Assembly (NCBI RefSeq): GCF_900115285.1
Contig: NZ_FOYW01000001.1
Coordinates: 1,012,655 to 1,076,654, forward strand
Length of the DNA stretch: 64,000 bases
Reading direction: 5' to 3'
Source of the DNA: Marinobacter daqiaonensis
Lineage (GTDB): Bacteria > Pseudomonadota > Gammaproteobacteria > Pseudomonadales > Oleiphilaceae
Shown one piece after another: positions 18,516-26,973 of the stretch. The notes under the pieces are model-generated. The model worked only from the letters and a program-made list of their open reading frames with translations, made no database searches and was not told where the DNA came from. Numbering within the stretch: the first letter of the stretch is position 1; each line of letters opens with the position of its first letter. Position numbers and translations under genes: made by a program.

Positions 18516-18989
18516 ATGTCTGCACAGTGGCAATCCCTTGTTTCACAGAAACTGTTTCTTGCCGGCCGCCTGGCCACGCTGGCGGGGGAGCAGGAGAGTC
18601 CCGGTGATGCCGAGGCCAGCCTGCAGGGTGCGATTGAACTGGCCCTCCGGGGCCGCCAACTGATACTGGCGCTGATTGCCCGTTATTACCAGGACAAAAA
18701 AGCGATGCCGGAATCCATAGCGGCACTGGCGGAAATCACCGGTGGCTGCGCCGAGATAGAGTGGCTCGAAGCCCTGGCATCGACTCCCGGCAGTTGGTGG
18801 AACCACCTGGACCAGCTGGAGGCTACCCAGAGCGAGCCGCCACAACAGCGAAAAACCGTGTCGAACGACAATATTATCGCCGTTTCCGCTGCCCCCGGGC
18901 CGGACCGGTCGGCCAGGACTCTGCAGCAGTCGCTGGCGGCCATGAAAACGTTTCTCGCCGAACTGGGCGAACGCCATGCGGAATGGTAA
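18516..18989 (+). CDS. DUF6586-like conserved protein
   Basis: Unknown function. About 157 residues with no signal peptide or membrane segment. The N-terminus SQKLFLAGRLATLA followed by helices rich in Ala/Leu (ALRGRQLILALIARYYQDK) and a C-terminal helix (TLQQSLAAMKTFLAELGERH) matches a small pseudomonad family located near lexA-sulA. An in-frame ATG at 18498 is also possible; I chose 18516 because conserved similarity starts there. Pairs with the next small gene 31 bases downstream. Confidence 0.65.
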   Translation: MSAQWQSLVSQKLFLAGRLATLAGEQESPGDAEASLQGAIELALRGRQLILALIARYYQDKKAMPESIAALAEITGGCAEIEWLEALASTPGSWWNHLDQLEATQSEPPQQRKTVSNDNIIAVSAAPGPDRSARTLQQSLAAMKTFLAELGERHAEW

Positions 18990-19020
18990 GCCGTAAAACC
19001 CTTCTTGATGAAAGGATCCT

Positions 19021-19281
19021 ATGACACCCTCTTTTTTTGAAATTGTACAACTGAGCAACGGCGACTACGCCCTGAAACGGGTCGATGACGACGCCGCCCC
19101 GCTGGTAAAAATCTCCTTTTCCCGTGAGGCGCGGGAAATGATGGAGAATCGTGACATGACGGTGGCCCGGGCCATGATAGATGCCGGCATCGAGGCCGTC
19201 AGCCACCTGAACGAAGGTCTCGACTGGGAAGAGGCCGACTCCGAGGATTTCGAGTCCCACGCCCACCACACACTTCACTGA
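19021..19281 (+). CDS. Small conserved protein of unknown function
   Basis: 86 residues, acidic, soluble. Motif LSNGDYALKRVDDDAAPLVK followed by a helix ISFSREAREMMENRDMTVAR and an acidic His-rich tail. In Pseudomonas a protein of this type lies between the DUF6586 gene and sulA, as here. The start has AAGGA 6 bases upstream. The stop codon falls inside a strong stem at 19276-19318. Function unknown. Confidence 0.7.
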   Translation: MTPSFFEIVQLSNGDYALKRVDDDAAPLVKISFSREAREMMENRDMTVARAMIDAGIEAVSHLNEGLDWEEADSEDFESHAHHTLH

Positions 19282-19318
19282 CGTTTGCCCGGGTCATCAC
19301 CCGGGACAGACGTCAGTG
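19276..19318. terminator. Convergent stem between the small gene and sulA
   Basis: Outer arms CACTGACGT / ACGTCAGTG and inner arms CCCGGGT / ACCCGGG form a long interrupted hairpin between two convergent genes, reading into the stop of the left gene. Neither side has a clear T tract, so it may act as a weak or Rho-assisted bidirectional terminator. Confidence 0.5.
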
Positions 19319-19322
19319 CTAA

Positions 19323-19766
19323 TCAGCGTGTTCGCAGAATCACTCCATGACTGTCTCCGCGAGCGGACGCCTGCTCAAGAGCACCGAAATCACGGCTCGA
19401 TAGCCGCGACGTCCACATCACCACGGCGTGGCAGGTGCCGGCACTCAGTGCCCGTTCCGCCAGTTCCAGAGCTGAGTAATCGCGGGTAGACCGCAGCATC
19501 AGTATTTCACCCGCCACGATACCGTGCAGGGTCTGCCACTTGCTCACCAGTTCCTGGGGCGGATCGATCCAGGCGAGCCAGCGACGCTCACGATTCAATT
19601 GTGTCAACATGGGCAACAGAAGCTGAAAATTCTCCACCTGCCCCGGGGGCATGATGACCTCGGTAACATTGCCCCGGGGAGCGACCGCCGGTTGTGACTC
19701 AGCCTTTCGATGGTGGGTCGCAGCCGGCGAATACCCACTGTTCATACTCAACCCCAGCTGTTCCAT
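19323..19766 (-). CDS. sulA: SulA, SOS cell division inhibitor
   Basis: SOS-induced inhibitor of FtsZ polymerisation. The conserved core is VTEVIMPPGQVENFQLLLPM, LNRERRWLAWIDPP and the helix ALELAERALSAGTCHAVVMW. 147 residues from the ATG at 19766 (MEQLGLSMNSG), which has GGAGG 6 bases upstream; an upstream ATG at 19817 is poorer. Lies 76 bases downstream of lexA on the same strand and is probably co-transcribed and LexA-controlled, as in Pseudomonas. Confidence 0.9.
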   Translation of the reverse strand: MEQLGLSMNSGYSPAATHHRKAESQPAVAPRGNVTEVIMPPGQVENFQLLLPMLTQLNRERRWLAWIDPPQELVSKWQTLHGIVAGEILMLRSTRDYSALELAERALSAGTCHAVVMWTSRLSSRDFGALEQASARGDSHGVILRTR

Positions 19767-19842
19767 CCTGTCCTCCCGAAACCCGTTGTGTGACAGCCTG
19801 AATCGCTGTCCTGGCAAATACGTTCAAAAACCCCGAAGGCGA

Positions 19843-20460
19843 TCAGTGCACCCTGTGCAGGTCGGATTGGCGGATAACGCCAACACCAAGCCCCTCGATC
19901 ACCAGCTCCTGGTCTGTCAGGTCCACCACGATCGGCGCGAACTCCTCGTTCTCGGCAATCAGATGGACCTCCGATCCCTCACGGCGGTAGCGCTTGACCG
20001 TCACGTCCTCTCCGACCCGGGCAACCACCACCTGGCCATTGTGAACGTCCTGGGTGCGGTGCACCGCCAACAGGTCACCATCGAGGATCCCGATGTCCTT
20101 CATGCTCATCCCCCGGACCCGCAGCAGATAGTCGGCCGACGGGGTGAAGAACTCCGGCTTCAGCGTGCAGTAGTCCTCGATGTGCTCCTGGGCCAGGATG
20201 GGACTGCCCGCCGCCACCTGTCCGATCACCGGCAGGCCGAGATCCTCCTCCACTTCCGGCAGTCGAATGCCGCGGCTGGTGCCGGGCACCATCTCGATGG
20301 CGCCTTTCCGGGCCAGTGCACGCAGGTGCTCTTCCGCGGCGTTGGCGGACCGGAAGCCCAACTCCGAGGCTATCTCCGCCCGCGTGGGGGGATAGCCTGT
20401 TTCATCCACGTAGCGGCGAATAATGTCCAGTACCTGGGTCTGTCGTGCGGTCAGCTTCAT
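19843..20460 (-). CDS. lexA: LexA, SOS repressor
   Basis: Self-cleaving repressor of DNA-damage genes. Winged-helix DNA-binding domain at residues 1-65 ([31 protein letters not shown]), Ala84-Gly85 cleavage site (QVAAGSP), and the catalytic dyad Ser119 ([11 protein letters not shown]) and Lys156 (DVTVKRYRR); these numbers equal those of E. coli LexA when starting at the ATG at 20460. AAGGA lies 8 bases before that ATG. 205 residues. A LexA box sits 77 bases upstream. Confidence 0.98.
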   Translation of the reverse strand: MKLTARQTQVLDIIRRYVDETGYPPTRAEIASELGFRSANAAEEHLRALARKGAIEMVPGTSRGIRLPEVEEDLGLPVIGQVAAGSPILAQEHIEDYCTLKPEFFTPSADYLLRVRGMSMKDIGILDGDLLAVHRTQDVHNGQVVVARVGEDVTVKRYRREGSEVHLIAENEEFAPIVVDLTDQELVIEGLGVGVIRQSDLHRVH

Positions 20461-20536
20461 GGCGTTTTCCTTATACTCCGGCAATTTCCCTGCCCTTGTC
20501 CGGCAGCGGCGGCTCCTGTCATCCGGTCCGCCAATG

Positions 20537-20552
20537 CTGGTGTTATATACAG
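20537..20552. promoter_or_regulatory. LexA box (SOS operator)
   Basis: CTGGTGTTATATACAG fits CTG-N10-CAG. It lies in the 234-base gap between lexA (minus) and the amidoligase gene (plus), so it can autoregulate lexA and might also affect the divergent gene. Further TATACAG and ATCCAG half-sites follow at 20565-20583, without full symmetry. Confidence 0.85.
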
Positions 20553-20694
20553 TTAATAGTACCTTATACAGTATTTTATCCAGTGTAAAGTGGACAGATC
20601 GATTTCCTTCCGGTGCAGGAACTTTCCGACCTTTGACGGTAAGCTGTTACATTGGAAAAGCCAGTCAACACCCACCACAAGGAGACCTTCGCCC

Positions 20695-21690
20695 ATGCCC
20701 ACCCGCTGCCACATGCCTGACGTCATGACCAATCGGGACGGCGAGACCCGGCGGATAGGCGTCGAGATCGAGGTCTCTGGCCTGAGCTTCGACAAGCTGG
20801 TGGCCCTGGCCGCCCGCCTGCTGGAGGGCGAGGCCAGTTCCAGATCACGGTACGTCAGTGCCATCGACACCCGGCTGGGGGAATTCACCATCGAACTGGA
20901 TTCCGATCCGATCAAGCGGATGGACCTCCAGGACGAATCGGTCCCCGAGTCGCTGCGGGAACTGGGCGGTCACGCCATGGATGTGATTGACTACGCCGCC
21001 GAACGACTGGTGCCGCTGGAAATCGTCTCCCCTCCCCTGCCCTTCGATACCCTGGAGACCATCGAGCGCCTGACCGACGAGCTCCGTGAGGCCGGTGCGG
21101 TGGGCAGCAGGGAAGCGATCCTGTACGCCTTTGGCCTGCAACTGAATCCGGAACTGCCGGACCTGGAAGCGGACACCCTCCGCCATTACCTGCAGACCTT
21201 CGCCGCGCTCTATGACTGGCTCAAGAGTCGCCACCAGCTGGACTTCAGCCGCAAGGTCACCACCTACATAGAACCCTGGTCCGGCCGCTATGTGGACCGG
21301 CTGGTTGCCGCCGATTACGCGCCGGATATGGCCGGGCTCATGCATGACTACCTGAATGAGAACCCCACCCGTAACCGGGCCCTCGACCTGTTGCCGCTTT
21401 TCGCTCACCTGGACAAGGACCTGCTCGACCGGTACGTAAAGGACCCGCGCATCAAATCACGGCCCACCCTTCACTACCGCCTGCCGGACTGCGACATCGA
21501 CAATCCGCACTGGCATTTCTCCAGCGTCTGGAATGACTGGGTGGTGCTGGAACAGGTCGTGGCCAATACCGAACACCGGAAAGAGCTTCTGGATCTGTTC
21601 CGGGCCAGCCGGACCCTGTCATTCCGCAACCTTACAAGTACGTGGAAGACTCGCTGTCACCGCTGGCTGGAGAACCGGGGCTATGTCTGA
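20695..21690 (+). CDS. Amidoligase family protein (COOH-NH2 ligase)
   Basis: Member of the amidoligase branch of the glutamate-cysteine ligase/glutamine synthetase superfamily, expected to form an amide bond with ATP; substrate unknown. Evidence: metal-binding strand RRIGVEIEVSGL (about residues 18-30), GEFTIELDSDPIK, and PLEIVSPPLPFDTLE, the sequence of motifs typical of Amidoligase_2; then a helical C-terminus with a final HWHFSSVWNDW segment. 331 residues from the ATG at 20695, preceded by AAGGAG. It overlaps the downstream glutamine amidotransferase by 8 bases, so the two are coupled and probably act together. Confidence 0.75.
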   Translation: MPTRCHMPDVMTNRDGETRRIGVEIEVSGLSFDKLVALAARLLEGEASSRSRYVSAIDTRLGEFTIELDSDPIKRMDLQDESVPESLRELGGHAMDVIDYAAERLVPLEIVSPPLPFDTLETIERLTDELREAGAVGSREAILYAFGLQLNPELPDLEADTLRHYLQTFAALYDWLKSRHQLDFSRKVTTYIEPWSGRYVDRLVAADYAPDMAGLMHDYLNENPTRNRALDLLPLFAHLDKDLLDRYVKDPRIKSRPTLHYRLPDCDIDNPHWHFSSVWNDWVVLEQVVANTEHRKELLDLFRASRTLSFRNLTSTWKTRCHRWLENRGYV

Positions 21691-22429
21691 GATTGATCGC
21701 GAACCGGAGGAACTGCCCGGTCTGACCATCGGTATCAGCGGCCCCAGCCGCAAGCGCACGGCGGACCGGCTGATTTCACTGGCGCTTCGCCTTCACGGGG
21801 CCCATACCCACTTCATCCGCCCGGGCAGCCGCATTGACGTTTCCCTGCTGGATGGCCTGGTGCTGTCCGGTGGCACCCACATTCACCCGGAACTTTACGG
21901 ACAGGAGCCGGAGATCCAGGCCCGGTACGACCAGCTGCGGGACCAGACCGACCAGATGCTGCTCAAGGAGGCCGAGCGACTTCACCTGCCGGTACTCGGG
22001 ATATGCCGTGGGGCACAACTGATCAACGTCTTCCGCGGCGGGTCCCTGTGCCAGAACGTGACGCCGCTGAGGGTCAATACCCGGCACCGGCCTCTGTTAC
22101 TGCCCATGCAGACCGTCCAGGTGGTGGGGCCATCCCGTCTGGGCAGGATTACCCGGGCCCGGACCATCGGCGCCAATCGCATCCACAGCCAGACCATCAA
22201 GTGGCTCGGCAAGGACCTGAAGGTCACGGCAGTTGATAACGATCTTTTTGTCCAGGCCATCGAAAACACCCGCGGACAATGGCTCATGGGTCTGCAGTGG
22301 CATCCGGAGTATCTGCTTTACCAGGGTGTGCACCGCCGTATTTTTGCGGATTTCGTTCATACCGCACGCCGGCTGAAACTTGCCCGACTGTCCAGGGAAG
22401 ATGTACCAGAGCCCGACGACAACAGTTAA
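21683..22429 (+). CDS. Class I glutamine amidotransferase (peptidase C26 / PuuD-like)
   Basis: Gamma-glutamyl hydrolase-like glutamine amidotransferase. Nucleophile Cys in LPVLGICRGAQLINVFRGG and the catalytic His/Glu in GLQWHPEYL; an early LLDGLVLSGGTHIHPELYG segment completes the fold. 248 residues, no signal peptide, so cytoplasmic. The start (MSEIDREPEE) lies within the end of the amidoligase gene. Could supply ammonia to, or cleave a gamma-glutamyl product of, the amidoligase; which of these is not decidable from sequence. Confidence 0.82.
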   Translation: MSEIDREPEELPGLTIGISGPSRKRTADRLISLALRLHGAHTHFIRPGSRIDVSLLDGLVLSGGTHIHPELYGQEPEIQARYDQLRDQTDQMLLKEAERLHLPVLGICRGAQLINVFRGGSLCQNVTPLRVNTRHRPLLLPMQTVQVVGPSRLGRITRARTIGANRIHSQTIKWLGKDLKVTAVDNDLFVQAIENTRGQWLMGLQWHPEYLLYQGVHRRIFADFVHTARRLKLARLSREDVPEPDDNS

Positions 22430-22481
22430 TGCCCCGGAACAGTGATGTTTCCGGCAACCACCAGCGCAGGAGCCATACACA

Positions 22482-23204
22482 ATGAGGAAGCATTTCAGGA
22501 GCGTCATGTTCAGACACAAGGCCATGGGTTTGGTTGTCGCCGCCCTGGCCCTGCTGCCCACGGTTTCCGTCGCGGCGGAGGTGACCCTGACCGGCGAGAG
22601 TCGCGTCCAGTACGTACCTGACAGCGCCCGGCTGGAATTCACCATAACCGCGGAAAATGCGAGTGCCACCAGGGCGGCGGAAGAGGTCCACTCGACCATG
22701 GAACAGTGGCGAGAAGGCATTGCCGGGTACCGCGATCAGCTGGTCAATTACCGTGACGCCGACGCCCACCTTTATCGGCGCCAGATGTCGCCGGGACCGC
22801 GCCAGAACGACAGCAACAGCCAGGAAGAGACCGTGGCGGTGGCCAGCCAGACCATCACATTCGAGATCGACGATCTGGAGCTCCTCAACCCGCTACTGGA
22901 GCAGGCCCAGAGCCTGGGCATGAACTACCACCTGGGCAGCCATCAGTTCTTCCATTCAAAACAGGCGCAGCTGGAACAGCAGGCCCTCGCCGGGGCGATT
23001 CGCAGCGCCCGGTCCCGCTGTGAATTCGCGGCCCGGCAGTTGGACATGCAGTGCGGCAAAGTGAAAACCCTCGACCTGCAGGGCGGCTATCGTCCGGAAC
23101 CCATGATGATGGCGGAGAGCGCACGCAGCGACAGTAATACCGTGAGCGACATCGGTCGCCGGGAAATCACCGCCAGCGTATCCGCCACCTTTTCCATGAA
23201 ATAG
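22482..23204 (+). CDS. SIMPL (DUF541) periplasmic protein
   Basis: 240 residues with a signal peptide ending near residue 32 (MGLVVAALALLPTVSVAAEV). The mature protein has the SIMPL layout: VTLTGESRVQYVPDSARLEF, a central helical region, QTITFEIDDLELLNPLLEQA, and a C-terminal ITASVSATFSMK. Function of the family is poorly known (oxidative stress and envelope roles reported for relatives). It follows the amidotransferase by 52 bases, so may be in the same transcript; GGAG upstream of the ATG. Confidence 0.8.
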   Translation: MRKHFRSVMFRHKAMGLVVAALALLPTVSVAAEVTLTGESRVQYVPDSARLEFTITAENASATRAAEEVHSTMEQWREGIAGYRDQLVNYRDADAHLYRRQMSPGPRQNDSNSQEETVAVASQTITFEIDDLELLNPLLEQAQSLGMNYHLGSHQFFHSKQAQLEQQALAGAIRSARSRCEFAARQLDMQCGKVKTLDLQGGYRPEPMMMAESARSDSNTVSDIGRREITASVSATFSMK

Positions 23205-23223
23205 TCGGCGCCTTTCCGACTGG

Positions 23224-26200
23224 TCAGAAATCCCGGGTGTAGAAAATGTCCAGGGAAGAGGCCAGGCCGCTGGCAGCCTCCAAGTAGAAGTAGCGGCCCA
23301 GATCGTAACGCAGTGCCACGGTGGTGATGGGCTCGAACAGGCCCACTCCATAGCGGATACTGAGGTCTTCCGTCAGCTGACCGCTGGCGACCACGGCGGC
23401 TTCTTCACCGGACCCTTCCGCTTCCAGGGTCAGGTCCTCAATGCCAAAGGCCTCGCCGACGCCACGGGTAAGGCCACTGGCCTGCCTCAGGCCCAGGGAA
23501 AGGGCGACCCGGCTCATGGACCCCTGGTCACCCTGGCTCTGCAGGGGACGCCCCAGAATCAGGTAGGAAAGGGCCTCGTTCTGGGACATCGATGGTTCGG
23601 AAAAGACTTCAGTGCGAGGCTCCCGGGCCGGGCCGGAGAGACGGATACCGGCCAGCACATCGTCGACCCGGCGGATCGCCTCGATATCGACATAGGGCTC
23701 ACTGATGGGGCCCACGAAGACCAGCCTGGCCCGCCGCAGCTCCAGTTCCTGGCCGAACTTGGCGTAACGGCCATTCACCAGCTTGAGGTTGCCGCGGGTA
23801 TCCATGCCGTCGCCGATGCGCAGCTCACCCACCAGCTCGCCGGTCACCCCAAACCCCTCGAAGGTCACCTTGTCGCTTCCTACGGAAACCCGGATGTCCA
23901 TGTCCAGCTGACGAACCGGTGACGGCTCTTCCTCAACCCCCACGATCACCTCATCATCCGAGACCTCGACGGCCTGCTCCGGCAACTCCCTGACTTCGAT
24001 GGAGCCCCGCGGCACGTCCACCTGGCCGGCGATACTAAGATTGCCATCGACAAAGCGAAGCTCCAGGTCGGGGGACACTTCCAGCCGGGCGTAGGGCTCG
24101 TAGGTGACCGGCAGGGCCTGCCCTTCCAGCACCATGGTCAACACCGGCTCCTCCTCCCAGTCGAGGACTCCACCGATTTCCCCCTGTCCCGTGCCATTGC
24201 TGCGCCAGCGGCCATCGAGGGTGGCCCGTTTACCATCGAAGGCGAGGGTCACCGCCAGGTCTTCCACCGGCGTGGGAACCATCGGGTCTATTACCTGGCC
24301 GTTTTCCAGCCGCAGTTCGCCATAGACCCGGGGGTCCATCAGTGGCCCCTCAATGCGACCGGAACCTTCCACCATGCCGCTGACCTCTTCCATGTTCAGC
24401 AGCGCCCCCACAAGGGCCAGGTCAAAGCCGGTCAGGGAGAAGTTGCCTTCGGCCGGCATGCCCTCCGCCAGCGGGTCCAGGCTGAGCTCCATGTCGAGAT
24501 TACCAATCTCCTTACCGGCCAGGTTCAGGGTCATGACCGCCTGACTGGGCTCCAGGTCCAGGGTCAGATCCAGGGCGTCATAACCCAGGGTCTCCCAGTC
24601 TTCCGCCGTGACCACATCCACCTCGCCGGGACCCGCATCGACAGTGACCCGTCCCTTTGGCCCCTGGTCCGTGAGCTCCACATTCATACGGGCATTGAGC
24701 TCCGCGTCCCAGCGTATGGTCTCCGGCAGCAGAGGCGCCAGGGAGGAGGCCGGCAGCCGGCTGATGTCGTAGTCAAGGGAAGGGTCCGGCAGCAGCGTCT
24801 GCTCGCCGGCGCAGACCGAGCTCTGCTGCCAGCGCCAGCAGTGCGCCCCCAGCGTCAGGGTGTCGCCGCCGGTGTATTCGATGCTTGCCGGGTCAGCCAG
24901 CACCCACTCCTGTCCCTGACCGGGCAGCTCGACCCGTCCACTGGCCAGCTCTCCGAGCCAGTTACCTTCTTCGGCCTGCCAGCCCCCCGCCACTTCGGTA
25001 TCGATGATCGCCTCCGGATGGCGGACGGACAGGCTCAGCCGGTGCCGGTCAAGGGTTCCCTCAAGATCGGCACTGAGACGCTCGATCACCTGGCCGCCAG
25101 CCTCCAGGGACTCCGCTTCCACCGTGGCATCCACTGCCTGGCCGGGGGAGATTGTCGCCTCCAGATTCAGGCGCTCGATGGCCAACTGGTCCCGCCAGGC
25201 GAGTTCATCCATGGCCAGGGTCAGTGCCCCCTGCGGATCCGTGAAAGGCCCCGAGAGTTCCACATCCGCCTGCAGCGATCCGCTCAGGCCCGGCAGGATA
25301 ACGCCTGGTTCCGGCGCCTGTACCTGGGCCCTGACAGACATCTCGCCCTTACCCCCCAGAGGATTGCTCAATTCCCCGGAGGCACGTACTTCGTTGCTGC
25401 CGATCCGGGCCACCACTTCCGGAATCTGCCACTGCCCGGCTTCCGCGGACAGCTGCCCCTCGCTGTCAAGCGGTGCCGAGCGCCATTCACCCTCCAGATC
25501 CCAGCGGGCCGTAAAATCCGGCTGACCGGATGCGTCAATCCGGCCCTCGGAAAACACCGAACCGTTGATCTGCGCGGTGGCCTCGGGCACCCAGTAGCCC
25601 GGATCAAAATCCGTCAGCCCCAGGTCGGCCCGCCAGCGAATTTCCCCGGCAAAACCCAGTTCGGCCTCGCCACTGAGCTGCCCGGCGCCCGTGGTCATGT
25701 TGAGCCCGGTCAGACGGACCTGTTCCAGGTCGCCTTCCGCCCGGGTCTCCAGGGTGGCCTCTCCCATGGGACCTTCGGCATCCACCTCAAGCCGGGCCTG
25801 GTAACGGCCGTCACTGTAGCTTCCAGTGGCTTCCAGGGAACGGATCGTGGCCGGGGGGGCCTCTACATCCGGTAACAGCGAGTACCAGGGAAACGCCCCC
25901 ATGGAAATCTCCGCTTCCGCCGCCAACCCATCGTCCCAGGAAACCTGGCCGGTCATCTCCAGCTCGGCAGAGCCGTCACCTGTAGCGGAAGGCCCGGCGA
26001 GCCGCAACGCGAGGTCTCGGGCGCCGCTGGTGCTGACCAGGCCGGACAGATCCAGGTCGATGGCCCCCTGCTCCCCCGGCAGGCTGGCCCGGGTCTGTAT
26101 CCGGTAACCGTCATTCAGATTGCCTCGACCGGTCACGCGCCAGTCGTTGAGAGCCAGGGTCGGTGGCAGTGTGTCCAGCGCCAGGAAGCGGTCGGCGGTC

Positions 26201-26973
26201 AGCTCCAGCTGAACCGGCACGCCCGGACTGAGGGGTGCCAGTTCGGCTTCCAGCTCACCGTCAAGGTAGCCCTGTGAATCCAGGTAGGCCCGCAGGTCCC
26301 GGACGCTGCCGCCAAGGCGGCCGCTCACTTCCCATTCGTCACCGTAGGGCGGGGGCAGCTCGAGGCTGAGGTCAAGAGCCAGTGGCCAGTCACCCCGGGT
26401 TTCAATACGGCCACTGGCTTCCAGCTGGAGATCATCCCGAACAACCGCGAGCTTCTGAATGTGGAAATCCGCGCCGCTGCCCTCCGCTTCAAGGTTCAGT
26501 TCCCGAAAAACCAGGCTGTCGTTGAGGGTGAGTGGCCCGATGTCGACGGAACCGACATCCAGGCTGACGGGAAGCCGTATATCGGGCAGCGTAATGGGAG
26601 CCGGTTCAGACGGTTCATCGGCGGGGCCGGGCTGAACATCAAGATTCACGGAGCCCGTCTGCAGCCGGTCGATGCAAAGTGTCTTTCGGAACAGGCAGGT
26701 GGGGGACCAGTCCAGGTAGGGGTCTGCGACAACCAGGCTGACGCCATAACCTTGCCACGACAGGCGTTCAGCCTGCCACTCACCGAGCACGGACCCATCG
26801 GCCCCCGTGGTTTCCAGGCCCGGAATCTGGTCCAGCACCCAGGCCGTGCCGGTGTCTGACCGCAAGGCGAGAAGCAGTGCACCGACCAGCAGTATCGACA
26901 GCACTGCAACCGCCAGTAGTCCGATGGCCAGCCAGCGGCCGATGCGACCAAGCACCCGGACGGAACGACTCAC
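23224..26973 (-). CDS. tamB: TamB, translocation and assembly module inner-membrane protein
   Basis: Large AsmA/DUF490-family protein that bridges inner and outer membranes and moves phospholipid or helps outer-membrane protein assembly. One N-terminal membrane anchor (residues about 12-34; WLAIGLLAVAVLSILLVGAL), a very long beta-repeat body, and the conserved C-terminal TamB domain (ARLVFVGPISEPYVDIEAIR, GIRLSGPAREPRTEVFSEP, QNEALSYLILGRPL) ending in IDIFYTRDF-like strand. 1249 residues, typical. Its start overlaps the tamA stop by 4 bases. Confidence 0.93.
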   Translation of the reverse strand: MSRSVRVLGRIGRWLAIGLLAVAVLSILLVGALLLALRSDTGTAWVLDQIPGLETTGADGSVLGEWQAERLSWQGYGVSLVVADPYLDWSPTCLFRKTLCIDRLQTGSVNLDVQPGPADEPSEPAPITLPDIRLPVSLDVGSVDIGPLTLNDSLVFRELNLEAEGSGADFHIQKLAVVRDDLQLEASGRIETRGDWPLALDLSLELPPPYGDEWEVSGRLGGSVRDLRAYLDSQGYLDGELEAELAPLSPGVPVQLELTADRFLALDTLPPTLALNDWRVTGRGNLNDGYRIQTRASLPGEQGAIDLDLSGLVSTSGARDLALRLAGPSATGDGSAELEMTGQVSWDDGLAAEAEISMGAFPWYSLLPDVEAPPATIRSLEATGSYSDGRYQARLEVDAEGPMGEATLETRAEGDLEQVRLTGLNMTTGAGQLSGEAELGFAGEIRWRADLGLTDFDPGYWVPEATAQINGSVFSEGRIDASGQPDFTARWDLEGEWRSAPLDSEGQLSAEAGQWQIPEVVARIGSNEVRASGELSNPLGGKGEMSVRAQVQAPEPGVILPGLSGSLQADVELSGPFTDPQGALTLAMDELAWRDQLAIERLNLEATISPGQAVDATVEAESLEAGGQVIERLSADLEGTLDRHRLSLSVRHPEAIIDTEVAGGWQAEEGNWLGELASGRVELPGQGQEWVLADPASIEYTGGDTLTLGAHCWRWQQSSVCAGEQTLLPDPSLDYDISRLPASSLAPLLPETIRWDAELNARMNVELTDQGPKGRVTVDAGPGEVDVVTAEDWETLGYDALDLTLDLEPSQAVMTLNLAGKEIGNLDMELSLDPLAEGMPAEGNFSLTGFDLALVGALLNMEEVSGMVEGSGRIEGPLMDPRVYGELRLENGQVIDPMVPTPVEDLAVTLAFDGKRATLDGRWRSNGTGQGEIGGVLDWEEEPVLTMVLEGQALPVTYEPYARLEVSPDLELRFVDGNLSIAGQVDVPRGSIEVRELPEQAVEVSDDEVIVGVEEEPSPVRQLDMDIRVSVGSDKVTFEGFGVTGELVGELRIGDGMDTRGNLKLVNGRYAKFGQELELRRARLVFVGPISEPYVDIEAIRRVDDVLAGIRLSGPAREPRTEVFSEPSMSQNEALSYLILGRPLQSQGDQGSMSRVALSLGLRQASGLTRGVGEAFGIEDLTLEAEGSGEEAAVVASGQLTEDLSIRYGVGLFEPITTVALRYDLGRYFYLEAASGLASSLDIFYTRDF

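Noticed and set aside
20565..20583. Second and third LexA boxes
   Set aside because: Only CAG half-sites are seen; neither has CTG at the required distance.
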